Source: Fen-1362 sp964597035
GTDB lineage: Bacteria > Planctomycetota > Phycisphaerae > Sedimentisphaerales > Anaerobacaceae
DNA: 64,000 nucleotides
Reading direction: 5' to 3'
Assembly: GCA_964597035.1 (NCBI GenBank)
Contig: CAZQWM010000002.1
Location: 124,001-188,000 of the forward strand
The notes below the pieces were generated by a model. It was given only the letters and a program-made list of their open reading frames with translations. It made no database searches and was not told where the DNA came from. Below are positions 8,968-16,369 of the stretch, in pieces. The first letter of the stretch is position 1. Every line of letters starts with the position of its first letter. The translations under genes were made by a program, and so were the position numbers.

Positions 8968-9531
8968 TCAACTCTGCTGCTGTTCCGACTTCAGTGTCTT
9001 AAACGGCATACCGAAAAGCATCAGCATTCGCCTTGCCTCTTCATCGCTTTTGGCAGTCGTAACAAACGTAATATTCATACCCTGCTGGAACTCAATCTTC
9101 GCAGGATTAATCTCAGGGAAAACCGTCTGTTCTGTGAGCCCCATCGAGTAGTTGCCTCTGCCGTCGAAGCCATCAGGGTCAAGTCCGCGAAAATCCCGAA
9201 CCCTCGGTATCGCCAGGCTCACCAGCCGGTCCATAAACTCATACATCCGCTCTTTTCGGACAGTTACCTTCAAGCCCGTCTCCATCCCTGCACGAACCTT
9301 GAAGTTCGAGACGCTCTTCTTGGCCTTGCATACCAGCGGAAGCTGCCCGGTTATTGCAGTCAGGTCGGCTTTGGCCAATTCAAGGAACTTCTTGTCCTGT
9401 GATGCTTTCCCCACGCCCATCGAGACCACTATTTTCTCAAGCCGCGGCACAGCCATCCGGTTCTTGTATCCGAACTGCTCTATCAGCTCCGGGGCCACCT
9501 TTGACTTGTATAAATCCTTCAATCGTGCCAT
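8968..9531 (-). CDS. rplE: Ribosomal protein L5 (uL5)
   Basis: 5S rRNA-binding protein. 187 residues: MARLKDLYKSKVAPELIEQF, then NRMAVPRLEKIVVSMGVGKA and RDFRGLDPDGFDGRGNYSMG, the family core. ATG 9531 is preferred over TTG 9537 since GGCGG lies 9 nt upstream of it. The C-terminus has a short Gln-rich tail (LKSEQQQS). Confidence 0.96.
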   Translation of the reverse strand: MARLKDLYKSKVAPELIEQFGYKNRMAVPRLEKIVVSMGVGKASQDKKFLELAKADLTAITGQLPLVCKAKKSVSNFKVRAGMETGLKVTVRKERMYEFMDRLVSLAIPRVRDFRGLDPDGFDGRGNYSMGLTEQTVFPEINPAKIEFQQGMNITFVTTAKSDEEARRMLMLFGMPFKTLKSEQQQS

Positions 9532-9547
9532 CTTCAATTACCGCCGT

Positions 9548-9886
9548 TCATTTCTTCTTCGGGCGCCTTATATCGCTTATCTTTGTGCCGTCTTTGGCAA
9601 CTCGTCGTTTGCCGCCGTCGGCGTCGACTTCATACCTGACTCTGCTGCCTTTGGATGTCTTCGGACCGACGGGCAAAACATTGCTTATATGAATTGGCTG
9701 CTCAATATTTATCCGCCCGCCCGAGGGATTCCTTCGCGACGGCCGGACGTGCTTCTTAGCCAGATTAATACCCTGAATAACAACCTTGTCATCTTCGCAC
9801 AGCAGGCGAAGCACTTTTCCCGTCGAACCTTTGTAGTCGCCGGCAATCACTTCAACCATATCACCTTTTTTCACGTGCCTCGCCAT
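9548..9886 (-). CDS. rplX: Ribosomal protein L24 (uL24)
   Basis: 50S assembly initiator. 112 residues with a KOW motif (HVKKGDMVEVIAGDYKGSTG) at the N-terminus and IQGINLAKKHVRPS. A TTG at 9922 overlapping rplN would add 12 residues, but ATG 9886 follows AGGATAGGG closely and matches the family start MARHVKKGD. Confidence 0.95.
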   Translation of the reverse strand: MARHVKKGDMVEVIAGDYKGSTGKVLRLLCEDDKVVIQGINLAKKHVRPSRRNPSGGRINIEQPIHISNVLPVGPKTSKGSRVRYEVDADGGKRRVAKDGTKISDIRRPKKK

Positions 9887-9918
9887 TCGCCCTATCCTAA
9901 TCCCGTCCAAACACCCTT

Positions 9919-10305
9919 TCAAACAACCTCACTGGCAAGCGAGATAATCTTCATAAAGTTCTTTTCGCGGAGTTCACGGGCCACCGCACCAAAAATGCGC
10001 GTCCCTATCGGGTTGCCCTCATTGTCAATCATCACTGCCGCATTGCTGTCGAATCGCACATAGCTGCCGTCGTCCCGCTTGACCGGATGCTTTGTGCGAA
10101 CTATAACGCACTTGTGAACCTTCTTGTTGTCGAGCTGGCAGTTCGGCAGCCACTTCTTTATCGCCACGCACACAATATCACCGATGCCCGCCACCGCACG
10201 GGTGTACTTGCCGCGAGCACCGCTCTTGCCCAAAACCCTGATGCACAACGCCGACCTTACGCCGGAGTTGTCAGCTATATTCAACATTGTCTCCTGTTGT
10301 ATCAT
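9919..10305 (-). CDS. rplN: Ribosomal protein L14 (uL14)
   Basis: Intersubunit bridge protein. 128 residues, starting MIQQETMLNIADNSGVRSAL, with signature GIGDIVCVAIKKW and C-terminal LREKNFMKIISLASEVV. Slightly longer than the common 122. First gene of the spc set; 18 nt from rpsQ, so no break between the S10 and spc operons is evident. Confidence 0.97.
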   Translation of the reverse strand: MIQQETMLNIADNSGVRSALCIRVLGKSGARGKYTRAVAGIGDIVCVAIKKWLPNCQLDNKKVHKCVIVRTKHPVKRDDGSYVRFDSNAAVMIDNEGNPIGTRIFGAVARELREKNFMKIISLASEVV

Positions 10306-10323
10306 CGTCTGCTCTCTGGATTA

Positions 10324-10593
10324 TTAACCCGGTTGCTCCTGCACCGCTTTTGACAATACCCGAACAAGACGCCAACTCTTGTTCTTGCTGCAGGGTCTGC
10401 ACTCGCTTATTTCAACTATATCCCCAACACCCGCCTCATTACGTTCATCGTGAACCATCAGCCGCGTCCGTCTCTTGACATACTTACCGTACTTGGGATG
10501 CTTGTAAAGGTAGTCCATCGAAACCTTTACGCTCTTGTTGCCGCTCTTGCCTACCACAACGGCCTGTTTTGTCCTGATGCTCTGCTGCTGCAT
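10324..10593 (-). CDS. rpsQ: Ribosomal protein S17 (uS17)
   Basis: 30S OB-fold protein binding helix 11. 89 residues; VVVGKSGNKSVKVSMDYLYK, YGKYVKRRTRLMVHDERNEA, then GDIVEISECRPCSKNKSWRL, which is the S17 signature. Last gene of the S10 set. Confidence 0.96.
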   Translation of the reverse strand: MQQQSIRTKQAVVVGKSGNKSVKVSMDYLYKHPKYGKYVKRRTRLMVHDERNEAGVGDIVEISECRPCSKNKSWRLVRVLSKAVQEQPG

Positions 10594-10617
10594 CCTTTAC
10601 TTCCTCACCGCCAGTCG

Positions 10618-10821
10618 TTACTGTTCTTTGTCTTCTATCTGACGCTGGCGCAATATCGTTTTTATCCGTGCTACCTCACGACGCGCATTCGTGCCCGCCT
10701 TGTAGTCCTGCAGCTTTTCCGTAGCCCCCTGCGAACGCAAATCAAACAGGTGTCGCTGCAACTCCTGCACCTTGTTTTCCAGCTCGTCCGTACTCATTTC
10801 ACGATATAGATGCGCCTTCAT
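10618..10821 (-). CDS. rpmC: Ribosomal protein L29 (uL29)
   Basis: Exit-tunnel rim protein that docks SRP and trigger factor. 67 residues forming the usual helical hairpin: MSTDELENKVQELQRHLFDL and the C-terminal ARREVARIKTILRQRQ. The first methionine at 10821 lies 4 nt after the rplP stop; a second one 8 codons later is possible. Confidence 0.94.
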   Translation of the reverse strand: MKAHLYREMSTDELENKVQELQRHLFDLRSQGATEKLQDYKAGTNARREVARIKTILRQRQIEDKEQ

Positions 10822-10825
10822 ATAA

Positions 10826-11248
10826 CTATCCCACTGAATGCCTGCGTCTGACCAGTCTGCATCTTATCGGCATCTTGTGCGCAACACGCAGCATTGCCTG
10901 CTTGGCCACTGCCTCTTCAATGCCGCCGACTTCAAACATAATCATTCCGGGTCTCACACGTGCCACCCAGAACTCCGGCTCTCCCTTACCCTTGCCCATT
11001 CGAGTTTCCAGTGGCTTGGAGCTTACCGGCTTATGAGGAAATATCCGCATATAAACCTTGCCCTCGCGATGCAGATAATGCGTCGCCGCAACACGCCCGG
11101 CCTCTATATTCTTAGCGCTAATCCAGCTAGTCTCCAATGCCTGCAGACCGTATTCGCCGAAGGCAACATAATTCCCCCTGCTGGCGTTGCCCTTCATCCT
11201 GCCTCGCTGGCTTTTGCGGTACTTAACTCTCTTCGGCATCATCGCCAT
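10826..11248 (-). CDS. rplP: Ribosomal protein L16 (uL16)
   Basis: 50S protein contacting the A-site tRNA elbow. 140 residues: MMPKRVKYRKSQRGRMKGNA, the conserved GRVAATHYLHREGKVYMRIF, and GKGKGEPEFWVARVRPGMIM. A methionine 3 codons later is an alternative start. Neighbours rpsC and rpmC in S10-operon order. Confidence 0.96.
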   Translation of the reverse strand: MAMMPKRVKYRKSQRGRMKGNASRGNYVAFGEYGLQALETSWISAKNIEAGRVAATHYLHREGKVYMRIFPHKPVSSKPLETRMGKGKGEPEFWVARVRPGMIMFEVGGIEEAVAKQAMLRVAHKMPIRCRLVRRRHSVG

Positions 11249-11304
11249 TATGTAAACCCCGTGCTAAAACCTGTAACTTATGAATCCGTATAAAATCCCA
11301 GCCA

Positions 11305-12141
11305 TCAACTTTCCTTGGCAACATCACCTTCGGTTGGTTCAGTCTGAGTCGCCTCTGAATTTTCGGGCTGTCCACTGTTGGCCTGTGGTTCCGGCTCAGG
11401 TGCTGGCTTCTTAGCAGCGGCCGACTTACGTGAAACCTCGCCGCCGGCAACATCTGCGCGACGAAACGGCCTGCGCCGCCGGGGCTGTTTCGCCTCGACC
11501 TGCTCACCGAAAATGCCCCTGTATATCCAAGCTTTCACGCCAATCGTCCCATACGTCGTCTCTGCACGGGCCACAGCGTAATCAACATCAGCATCCAGGG
11601 TGTGCAGCGGGATGCTTCCCATTTTCTGGGTTTGCGTCCGTGCAATCTCAGCTCCTCCCAACCGACCCGAACACATAATCTTCACACCCTTGGCGCCCGC
11701 GTTCATAGCCGACTCGCAGAACTGCTTCATCGTGCGCCTGAAAGCCGCCCGCTTGCAGAGTTGCTCGGCAATACCTTCTGCAACAAGAAAGGCGTTTAGG
11801 TCAGGTGACTTTACTTCGACAACGTTTGCCGTAACTTTCCGGCCGGTCAATGCCTCCAGCTCTTCCCGCAGCTTGTCGATTTCGCCCCCACGCGGCCCAA
11901 TCACAACACCAGGGCGGGCACTATGCAGCGTCACCGTCAGCTCGTTGCGGGTCCTGATTATCTCGATTTTCGCAACACCACCCTTCGGCATCTGCCGGTT
12001 GTACTTCTTGTCAACGTATTCGCGAATCCTCTGGTCCTCTACAAGAAACGTCCCATAGTCTACCTTCGATGCAAACCAGGTGCTTTGCCAGCCCCGCGTT
12101 ATGCCCGTCCTGAAACCGATTGGCGATACCTTTTGACCCAT
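11305..12141 (-). CDS. rpsC: Ribosomal protein S3 (uS3) with long C-terminal tail
   Basis: mRNA entry-channel protein with helicase role. MGQKVSPIGFRTGITRGWQS opens a normal 220-residue S3 (KH domain with VIGPRGGEIDKLREELE). It is followed by about 58 extra residues: an Arg-rich patch (PRRRRPFRRAD) and then an Ala/Pro/Glu low-complexity acidic tail ending DVAKES. The tail is probably disordered. Total 278 residues, versus 210-235 in most bacteria. Confidence 0.95.
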   Translation of the reverse strand: MGQKVSPIGFRTGITRGWQSTWFASKVDYGTFLVEDQRIREYVDKKYNRQMPKGGVAKIEIIRTRNELTVTLHSARPGVVIGPRGGEIDKLREELEALTGRKVTANVVEVKSPDLNAFLVAEGIAEQLCKRAAFRRTMKQFCESAMNAGAKGVKIMCSGRLGGAEIARTQTQKMGSIPLHTLDADVDYAVARAETTYGTIGVKAWIYRGIFGEQVEAKQPRRRRPFRRADVAGGEVSRKSAAAKKPAPEPEPQANSGQPENSEATQTEPTEGDVAKES

Positions 12142-12175
12142 AATTATATTCGCTTCAATTTCTGTTCGTTTGCCG

Positions 12176-12724
12176 CTATACCTGTGAAACAGTTACGTGT
12201 ATATGACAACCTTTTTTGTGAATCGGAAGTGCCCGGCCTCGGTCCTTCGCCATCCAGCGTTTCGTACCAAGCCGGATGCCCGCATCATCCACGCGAGCTT
12301 CTGCCACATAAAGATTGTCCACATCCGCTTCCTGTTCATCTGCGTCGGCAATCGCCGCCTGAAGCACCTTGCTTATCATTTCCGCAGCCCGTTTTCGCGT
12401 AAACTTCAAAATATCCAGGGCATCCTGCACATTTCGGCCCACTATCAGTTCGGTAACCAGCCGGGCCTTGCGAGGTGACAGCGGGGCATATTGATATGAC
12501 GAATGCCAACCCGTCAGCTCATTCGGCTCTACTCCAAACGCCGAGGCAAGACGCTTAATGTCTTCGCGCCGGGGCCTTGGCTTGAATAGGCCCCTCTGCC
12601 AGTTCACGACAGCCGAAACCGCAGCCGACTTGTCCAGCCCCGCCCTGACAAGCTGCTCAGCCAACTGCTCCACGTTTGCCTTGCGCTGCCTGCAAAATTG
12701 TCTTAACTTACGGTCGCTCAACAT
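12176..12724 (-). CDS. rplV: Ribosomal protein L22 (uL22) fused to an N-terminal HTH-like domain
   Basis: 182 residues against the usual 110. Residues about 76-182 are L22: YAPLSPRKARLVTELIVGR, FTRKRAAEMISKVLQAAIAD, then RAKDRGRA-type KDRGRALPIHKKGCHIHVTV. Residues 1-70 form a separate all-helical unit (LRQFCRQRKANVEQLAEQLV, KSAAVSAVVNWQRGLFKPRP, DIKRLASAFGVEPNELTGW) that resembles a Cro/XRE-type HTH, including the FGVEPNEL pattern seen at the end of such domains. The gene starts 21 nt after rpsS and no internal start would give a clean L22, so the fusion looks real. The role of the added domain is unknown. Confidence 0.94.
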   Translation of the reverse strand: MLSDRKLRQFCRQRKANVEQLAEQLVRAGLDKSAAVSAVVNWQRGLFKPRPRREDIKRLASAFGVEPNELTGWHSSYQYAPLSPRKARLVTELIVGRNVQDALDILKFTRKRAAEMISKVLQAAIADADEQEADVDNLYVAEARVDDAGIRLGTKRWMAKDRGRALPIHKKGCHIHVTVSQV

Positions 12725-12744
12725 ATCGACTTACTACCTTATTT

Positions 12745-13023
12745 CTATGTTCCTTCTGCTACTTTCCTTGTTGAATGGCCCCGGAATACTCTCGTCAGCG
12801 AAAATTCCCCGAGCTTGTGCCCGACCATATCTTCCGTCACGTAAACCTTGTTGAAAATCTTGCCGTTGTGAACAAGGAACGTAAAACCGACAAACTCCGG
12901 AATAATCGTGCATCTGCGCGCCCATGTTTTTATTGGCTCGCGCGCACCTGTCTGTATTTGCCTGTTAACCTTGGCAAAAAGCTTTACATCAACATATGGG
13001 CCTTTTTTAAGCGATCTTCCCAT
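12745..13023 (-). CDS. rpsS: Ribosomal protein S19 (uS19)
   Basis: 30S head protein. 92 residues, standard length: MGRSLKKGPYVDVKLFAKVN, then WARRCTIIPEFVGFTFLVHN and GHKLGEFSLTRVFRGHS, the family signature. Between rplB and rplV. Confidence 0.97.
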   Translation of the reverse strand: MGRSLKKGPYVDVKLFAKVNRQIQTGAREPIKTWARRCTIIPEFVGFTFLVHNGKIFNKVYVTEDMVGHKLGEFSLTRVFRGHSTRKVAEGT

Positions 13024-13066
13024 TCGTTTTCCTCAATCAGCCGACCGGCCTTAATAACGGGTTACA

Positions 13067-13918
13067 TTACAGAACCAGTTGCGCCCCCCTCTTGCTTCTG
13101 CGTCTTCGGATAATTCGCTTGTTACTTGCCTTTCGCGGGTTCCTTGTCTTTCCGCCTTTTGCCAGCACCCCGGTAGGTGAGCAGGGATGTCTTCCGCCGT
13201 TGCTCCTGCCTTCGCCTCCACCCATCGGATGCGACACGGGATTCTGCGCCTTGCCGCGAACGTGGGGTCTGCGACCCTGATGTCTTATCCGTCCCGCCTT
13301 GCCCCAGGTGATATTCTGATAGTCGGCGTTACTTAGCCGGCCCACAGTCGCCCGGCACTCCTTTCGCACCATGCGCATCTCACCGCTGGGCATTATCAGC
13401 GTCACCCAGTTGCCTTCTTTTGCCAGAATCCTCGCCGTACCGCCCGCCGAACGAACGAGCTTTCCTCCCTGACCCGCTGTCAACTCAATGTTATGAACCT
13501 CCAGACCGCTCGGAATCGCCTCCAACGGCATCGCGTTGCCCACCTTCGGCTCGCACGAAAGTCCGCTTTCTATAATGTCACCGGGCTTGATGCCTTCCGG
13601 AGCAAGTATATATCGCTTCTCGCCGTCGGCGTAATGAACTAACGAGATAAAACAGTTCCTGTTAGGGTCATATTCAACCGTCGCAACCCTTGCGCCGATA
13701 TTGTCCTTATCTCGCTTGAAATCTATAATTCGGTAAATTTTCCTCGCCCCGCCCCCTCTGAATCGCACCATCGTCTTGCCGCTATGATTCCTTCCCCCGG
13801 ATTTCTTTATGCGAACGCAAAGCGACTTCTCCGGATCGCAAACGCTCAGCTCGGCGTAGTCGTTGACCGAACTGTTTCTTCGTCCCGCACTCGTCGGTCT
13901 GTAATTCTTAATTCCCAT
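13067..13918 (-). CDS. rplB: Ribosomal protein L2 (uL2)
   Basis: Core 50S protein near the peptidyl-transferase centre. 283 residues; MGIKNYRPTSAGRRNSSVND, the GRNHSGKTMVRFRGGGARK box, and the C-terminal NPVSHPMGGGEGRSNGGRHP signature that contains the essential histidine. Between rplW and rpsS. Confidence 0.97.
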   Translation of the reverse strand: MGIKNYRPTSAGRRNSSVNDYAELSVCDPEKSLCVRIKKSGGRNHSGKTMVRFRGGGARKIYRIIDFKRDKDNIGARVATVEYDPNRNCFISLVHYADGEKRYILAPEGIKPGDIIESGLSCEPKVGNAMPLEAIPSGLEVHNIELTAGQGGKLVRSAGGTARILAKEGNWVTLIMPSGEMRMVRKECRATVGRLSNADYQNITWGKAGRIRHQGRRPHVRGKAQNPVSHPMGGGEGRSNGGRHPCSPTGVLAKGGKTRNPRKASNKRIIRRRRSKRGAQLVL

Positions 13919-13940
13919 ACGCCGCCTCTTGCTTTCTCTT

Positions 13941-14219
13941 TTAGAACAGGTCTATGTGATAATCCGGCTCAAGGTACACAACGGCTTTTTTCCAGTCCGG
14001 CGTATAGCCCCATGTCTTGCCCTTGCGCCGAAGTTTTCCTTTTCTGTTGGCCGTCTTTACATTTCTTACCTTCACGCTATACAGCCGTTCGACAGCACCT
14101 CGTATCTGCTGCTTGTTCGCTTCTTTGTTAACCTCAAATGAGTAGGCGCCTATCTTGCCCGCCAGGTGAGTCCCCTGCTCAGTTATCAATGGCCGAATTA
14201 TGATATTATGGTCTTCCAT
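13941..14219 (-). CDS. rplW: Ribosomal protein L23 (uL23)
   Basis: Exit-tunnel protein that binds trigger factor and SRP. 92 residues: IIIRPLITEQGTHLAGKIGA, FEVNKEANKQQIRGAVERLY, VRNVKTANRKGKLRRKGKTW. Ordinary bacterial length; between rplD and rplB. Confidence 0.96.
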   Translation of the reverse strand: MEDHNIIIRPLITEQGTHLAGKIGAYSFEVNKEANKQQIRGAVERLYSVKVRNVKTANRKGKLRRKGKTWGYTPDWKKAVVYLEPDYHIDLF

Positions 14220-14230
14220 AATGCCGACAG

Positions 14231-14866
14231 CTAATTCTCGTCCGCCTTGTCCTTATTAATCAGCCATAGGAACGCTTCTTTGGTGAATAATAACTTGTTA
14301 TGCCTGCAAATATCTCCCACATTCGACTCGGCAACAGGCATAATCGAAACCTTCGCTATATTCCTCGCCGATCGGTAAACCGTCTCGTTATAATCACCCA
14401 GCACAACAAGACAACTGCGGTCAATCTTCAGATTCCCCAGTATCGCCGTGAAATCTTTCGTCCTGGGTCGCTCGAACTTCAACTCATCCACAACCACCAC
14501 ATCATTGGAAAGAAGTTTCGCTAATATCGCCGAATTTCTCGCCAGTCGTTTCTGCTTCTTCGGCATCCGTTGGCTAAAATCCCTCGCCACCTTCGCAAAC
14601 GTCACACCCCCGCCTACTCTCTTTCCCGTCCTGATGGTCCCTGCCCGGGCGTTGCCGGTGTGCTTTTGCCGATATATCTTCCGAGTTGAACCTTCGACCA
14701 TCCCCCTGCTTTTCGTCGCGGCTGTTCCTACCCTTTTGTTCGCGTGATACATTACTATCGCCTGTTTCAGCAGCGCATATCTCACTCGCCCGCCGAACGC
14801 CCTCTCATCCACCTTCAGGCTCTCGACCTCTCGACCTTCTCTATCATATACAGGCAAGTTAATCAT
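14231..14866 (-). CDS. rplD: Ribosomal protein L4 (uL4)
   Basis: Tunnel-constriction protein and, in E. coli, repressor of the S10 operon through its leader. 211 residues with MINLPVYDREGREVESLKVD, the tunnel loop region (GNARAGTIRTGKRVGGGVTF) and DVVVVDELKFERPRTKDF. Whether it binds the long leader upstream of rpsJ is unknown. Confidence 0.96.
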   Translation of the reverse strand: MINLPVYDREGREVESLKVDERAFGGRVRYALLKQAIVMYHANKRVGTAATKSRGMVEGSTRKIYRQKHTGNARAGTIRTGKRVGGGVTFAKVARDFSQRMPKKQKRLARNSAILAKLLSNDVVVVDELKFERPRTKDFTAILGNLKIDRSCLVVLGDYNETVYRSARNIAKVSIMPVAESNVGDICRHNKLLFTKEAFLWLINKDKADEN

Positions 14867-14888
14867 CAGATAATCCCTGTGCTAATTG

Positions 14889-15536
14889 CTATCCCTTCTG
14901 CGAACTTCGCACGACAACATATCCCCCCGCTGGACCCGGCACCGACCCCTTTACTACCAGCAGATTGCTTTCCTGGTCTATCGAGACGAGTCTGTGATTT
15001 TTCACTGTCACACGCTCGGAACCCATATGTCCCGGCATGCGCTTACCCTTCTTAATATTCCCGCCGTGACCCCGGTCGGTTCCATAGCCAGCCTGAGAAC
15101 CGGGTGCACGGTGCTTGCGCTCCGTTCCATGCGAAGCAGGAAAGCCGCTGAAGCCGTGCCGCTTCATCGCACCCGCAAAACCCTTGCCTTTGCTGGTCCC
15201 TACCACATCCACGAACTTGGCCTCAGCAAATTCGGATACCGTTATCGAATCACCCGCGTTGTATTTAACATTCGAATCATTTGCCAGCCGCATCTCTCTG
15301 ATGAATCTCTTCGGTGTAGTCTTGGCCTTTTCCGCGTGACCTGTAGCTGGTTTTGTTCTCCGCGATGCCTTCACGTCATCATAGCCCACTTGCACCGCGT
15401 TATATCCATCTGTCTCAACACTCTTGACCTGCATCACAACACACGGTCCGGCTTGTATCACGGTTACCGGCACCAGCCGTTCCTGCTCGTCATATACCTG
15501 CGTCATCCCAATCTTTTTACCAAGCAGCATCGCCAC
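14889..15536 (-). CDS. rplC: Ribosomal protein L3 (uL3)
   Basis: 50S primary binder close to the peptidyl-transferase centre. 215 residues; MLLGKKIGMTQVYDEQERLV, then GKGFAGAMKRHGFSGFPASH and GNIKKGKRMPGHMGSERVTV (family signature). The GTG at 15536 has AAGGG at 8 nt; an ATG 6 nt downstream is nearly as likely. Second gene of the S10 operon. Confidence 0.95.
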   Translation of the reverse strand: MAMLLGKKIGMTQVYDEQERLVPVTVIQAGPCVVMQVKSVETDGYNAVQVGYDDVKASRRTKPATGHAEKAKTTPKRFIREMRLANDSNVKYNAGDSITVSEFAEAKFVDVVGTSKGKGFAGAMKRHGFSGFPASHGTERKHRAPGSQAGYGTDRGHGGNIKKGKRMPGHMGSERVTVKNHRLVSIDQESNLLVVKGSVPGPAGGYVVVRSSQKG

Positions 15537-15581
15537 TTCTTTTTCCCTTTACGGCATTACAGGTTCGAAAGAGTCCCTGGC

Positions 15582-15896
15582 CTACGCCTTAATCTTCACG
15601 AAAACACCCGCCGGCACTACAAGCCGGTTAAGAACCTCAACCGTCCTCGCATTTGCTTCGCGAATATCAATCAGGCGCTTGTGCGTCCTCAGCTCAAACT
15701 GCTCGCGTGATTTCTTGTCGATGTGAGGGCTTCGCAGAACGGTATATCTTTCTATTCGAGTCGGCAACGGTATAGGCCCACTGACACGGGCATTCGTCCG
15801 CCTCGCATGCTCCACTATCTCACGCGCAGAGGCATCCAGAATCCTGTGGTCATAGGCCTCCATCCTTATCTTTATTCGTTCTGTCTCACCGGCCAT
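15582..15896 (-). CDS. rpsJ: Ribosomal protein S10 (uS10/NusE)
   Basis: 30S head protein and, with NusB, a transcription antitermination factor. 104 residues: ERIKIRMEAYDHRILDASAR, SGPIPLPTRIERYTVLRSPH, KKSREQFELRTHKRLIDI. AGGTAT directly precedes the ATG. First gene downstream of the S10 promoter and leader. Confidence 0.97.
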   Translation of the reverse strand: MAGETERIKIRMEAYDHRILDASAREIVEHARRTNARVSGPIPLPTRIERYTVLRSPHIDKKSREQFELRTHKRLIDIREANARTVEVLNRLVVPAGVFVKIKA

Positions 15897-16313
15897 ATAC
15901 CTGCGTCCAAGTCCTTAGTATCACTCTAACTCGTTTATCACGCCTTTAATCGTATACTCTAATCAAACTACACCGTCACCTCTGTCGATAAAACAGGCCG
16001 TGTATTATCACTACCTGGCAGGAAAGGCCCGCTTGATTATTGAACGCCCGAGGTCCCGACGTCCAATCTTCAAATCGCCTTCCTTAACGAACGGGGCTTA
16101 TAACCATTGGGCGGTGTGTTCCCAAAAGCCATCGGCCGAATCGATACACCGTCTCGGCCCGCCGGGCTTATTCGCAGCCCGGCAAATAGCCCTCAATTAA
16201 AACAAACCATCAATCAAACCGTCCCTGACGACCACGATTTCAGACGTGTTACAGCCCAACTCGTCCAACGCAAAGCCGTCCCTGGCAATGCTCGCTACGG
16301 CTGAAAAACCCGC
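15897..16313 (-). other. Long 5' leader of the S10 operon (no gene)
   Basis: No convincing gene lies between fusA and rpsJ. Taking a transcription start near 16307, about 410 nt of leader precede rpsJ. Read on the minus strand it has a perfect 8-bp hairpin at 16161-16183 (GCCGGGCT...AGCCCGGC), an enclosing CGGTGT...ACACCG stem at 16112-16151 with TCGGCCGA inside, and two copies of CAGGGACGG (16276-16284, 16219-16227). None is followed by a T-run. An autoregulatory leader, like the L4-binding leader of E. coli, is the obvious guess but is not shown. Confidence 0.55.
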
Positions 16314-16342
16314 AAAATAGCATAGAATTTGCAGGCCGTCAA
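16314..16342 (-). promoter_or_regulatory. Sigma-70-type promoter of the S10 operon
   Basis: On the minus strand, TTGACG (16342-16337), a 17-nt spacer, then TATTTT (16319-16314). It lies 28 nt downstream of the fusA stop, followed by GC-rich sequence that would be the initial transcript. One mismatch to the -35 consensus and two to the -10 consensus. Transcription would start near 16307. Confidence 0.75.
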
Positions 16343-16369
16343 CAAATTGCAAAAAAAAATTCGTTTTTT

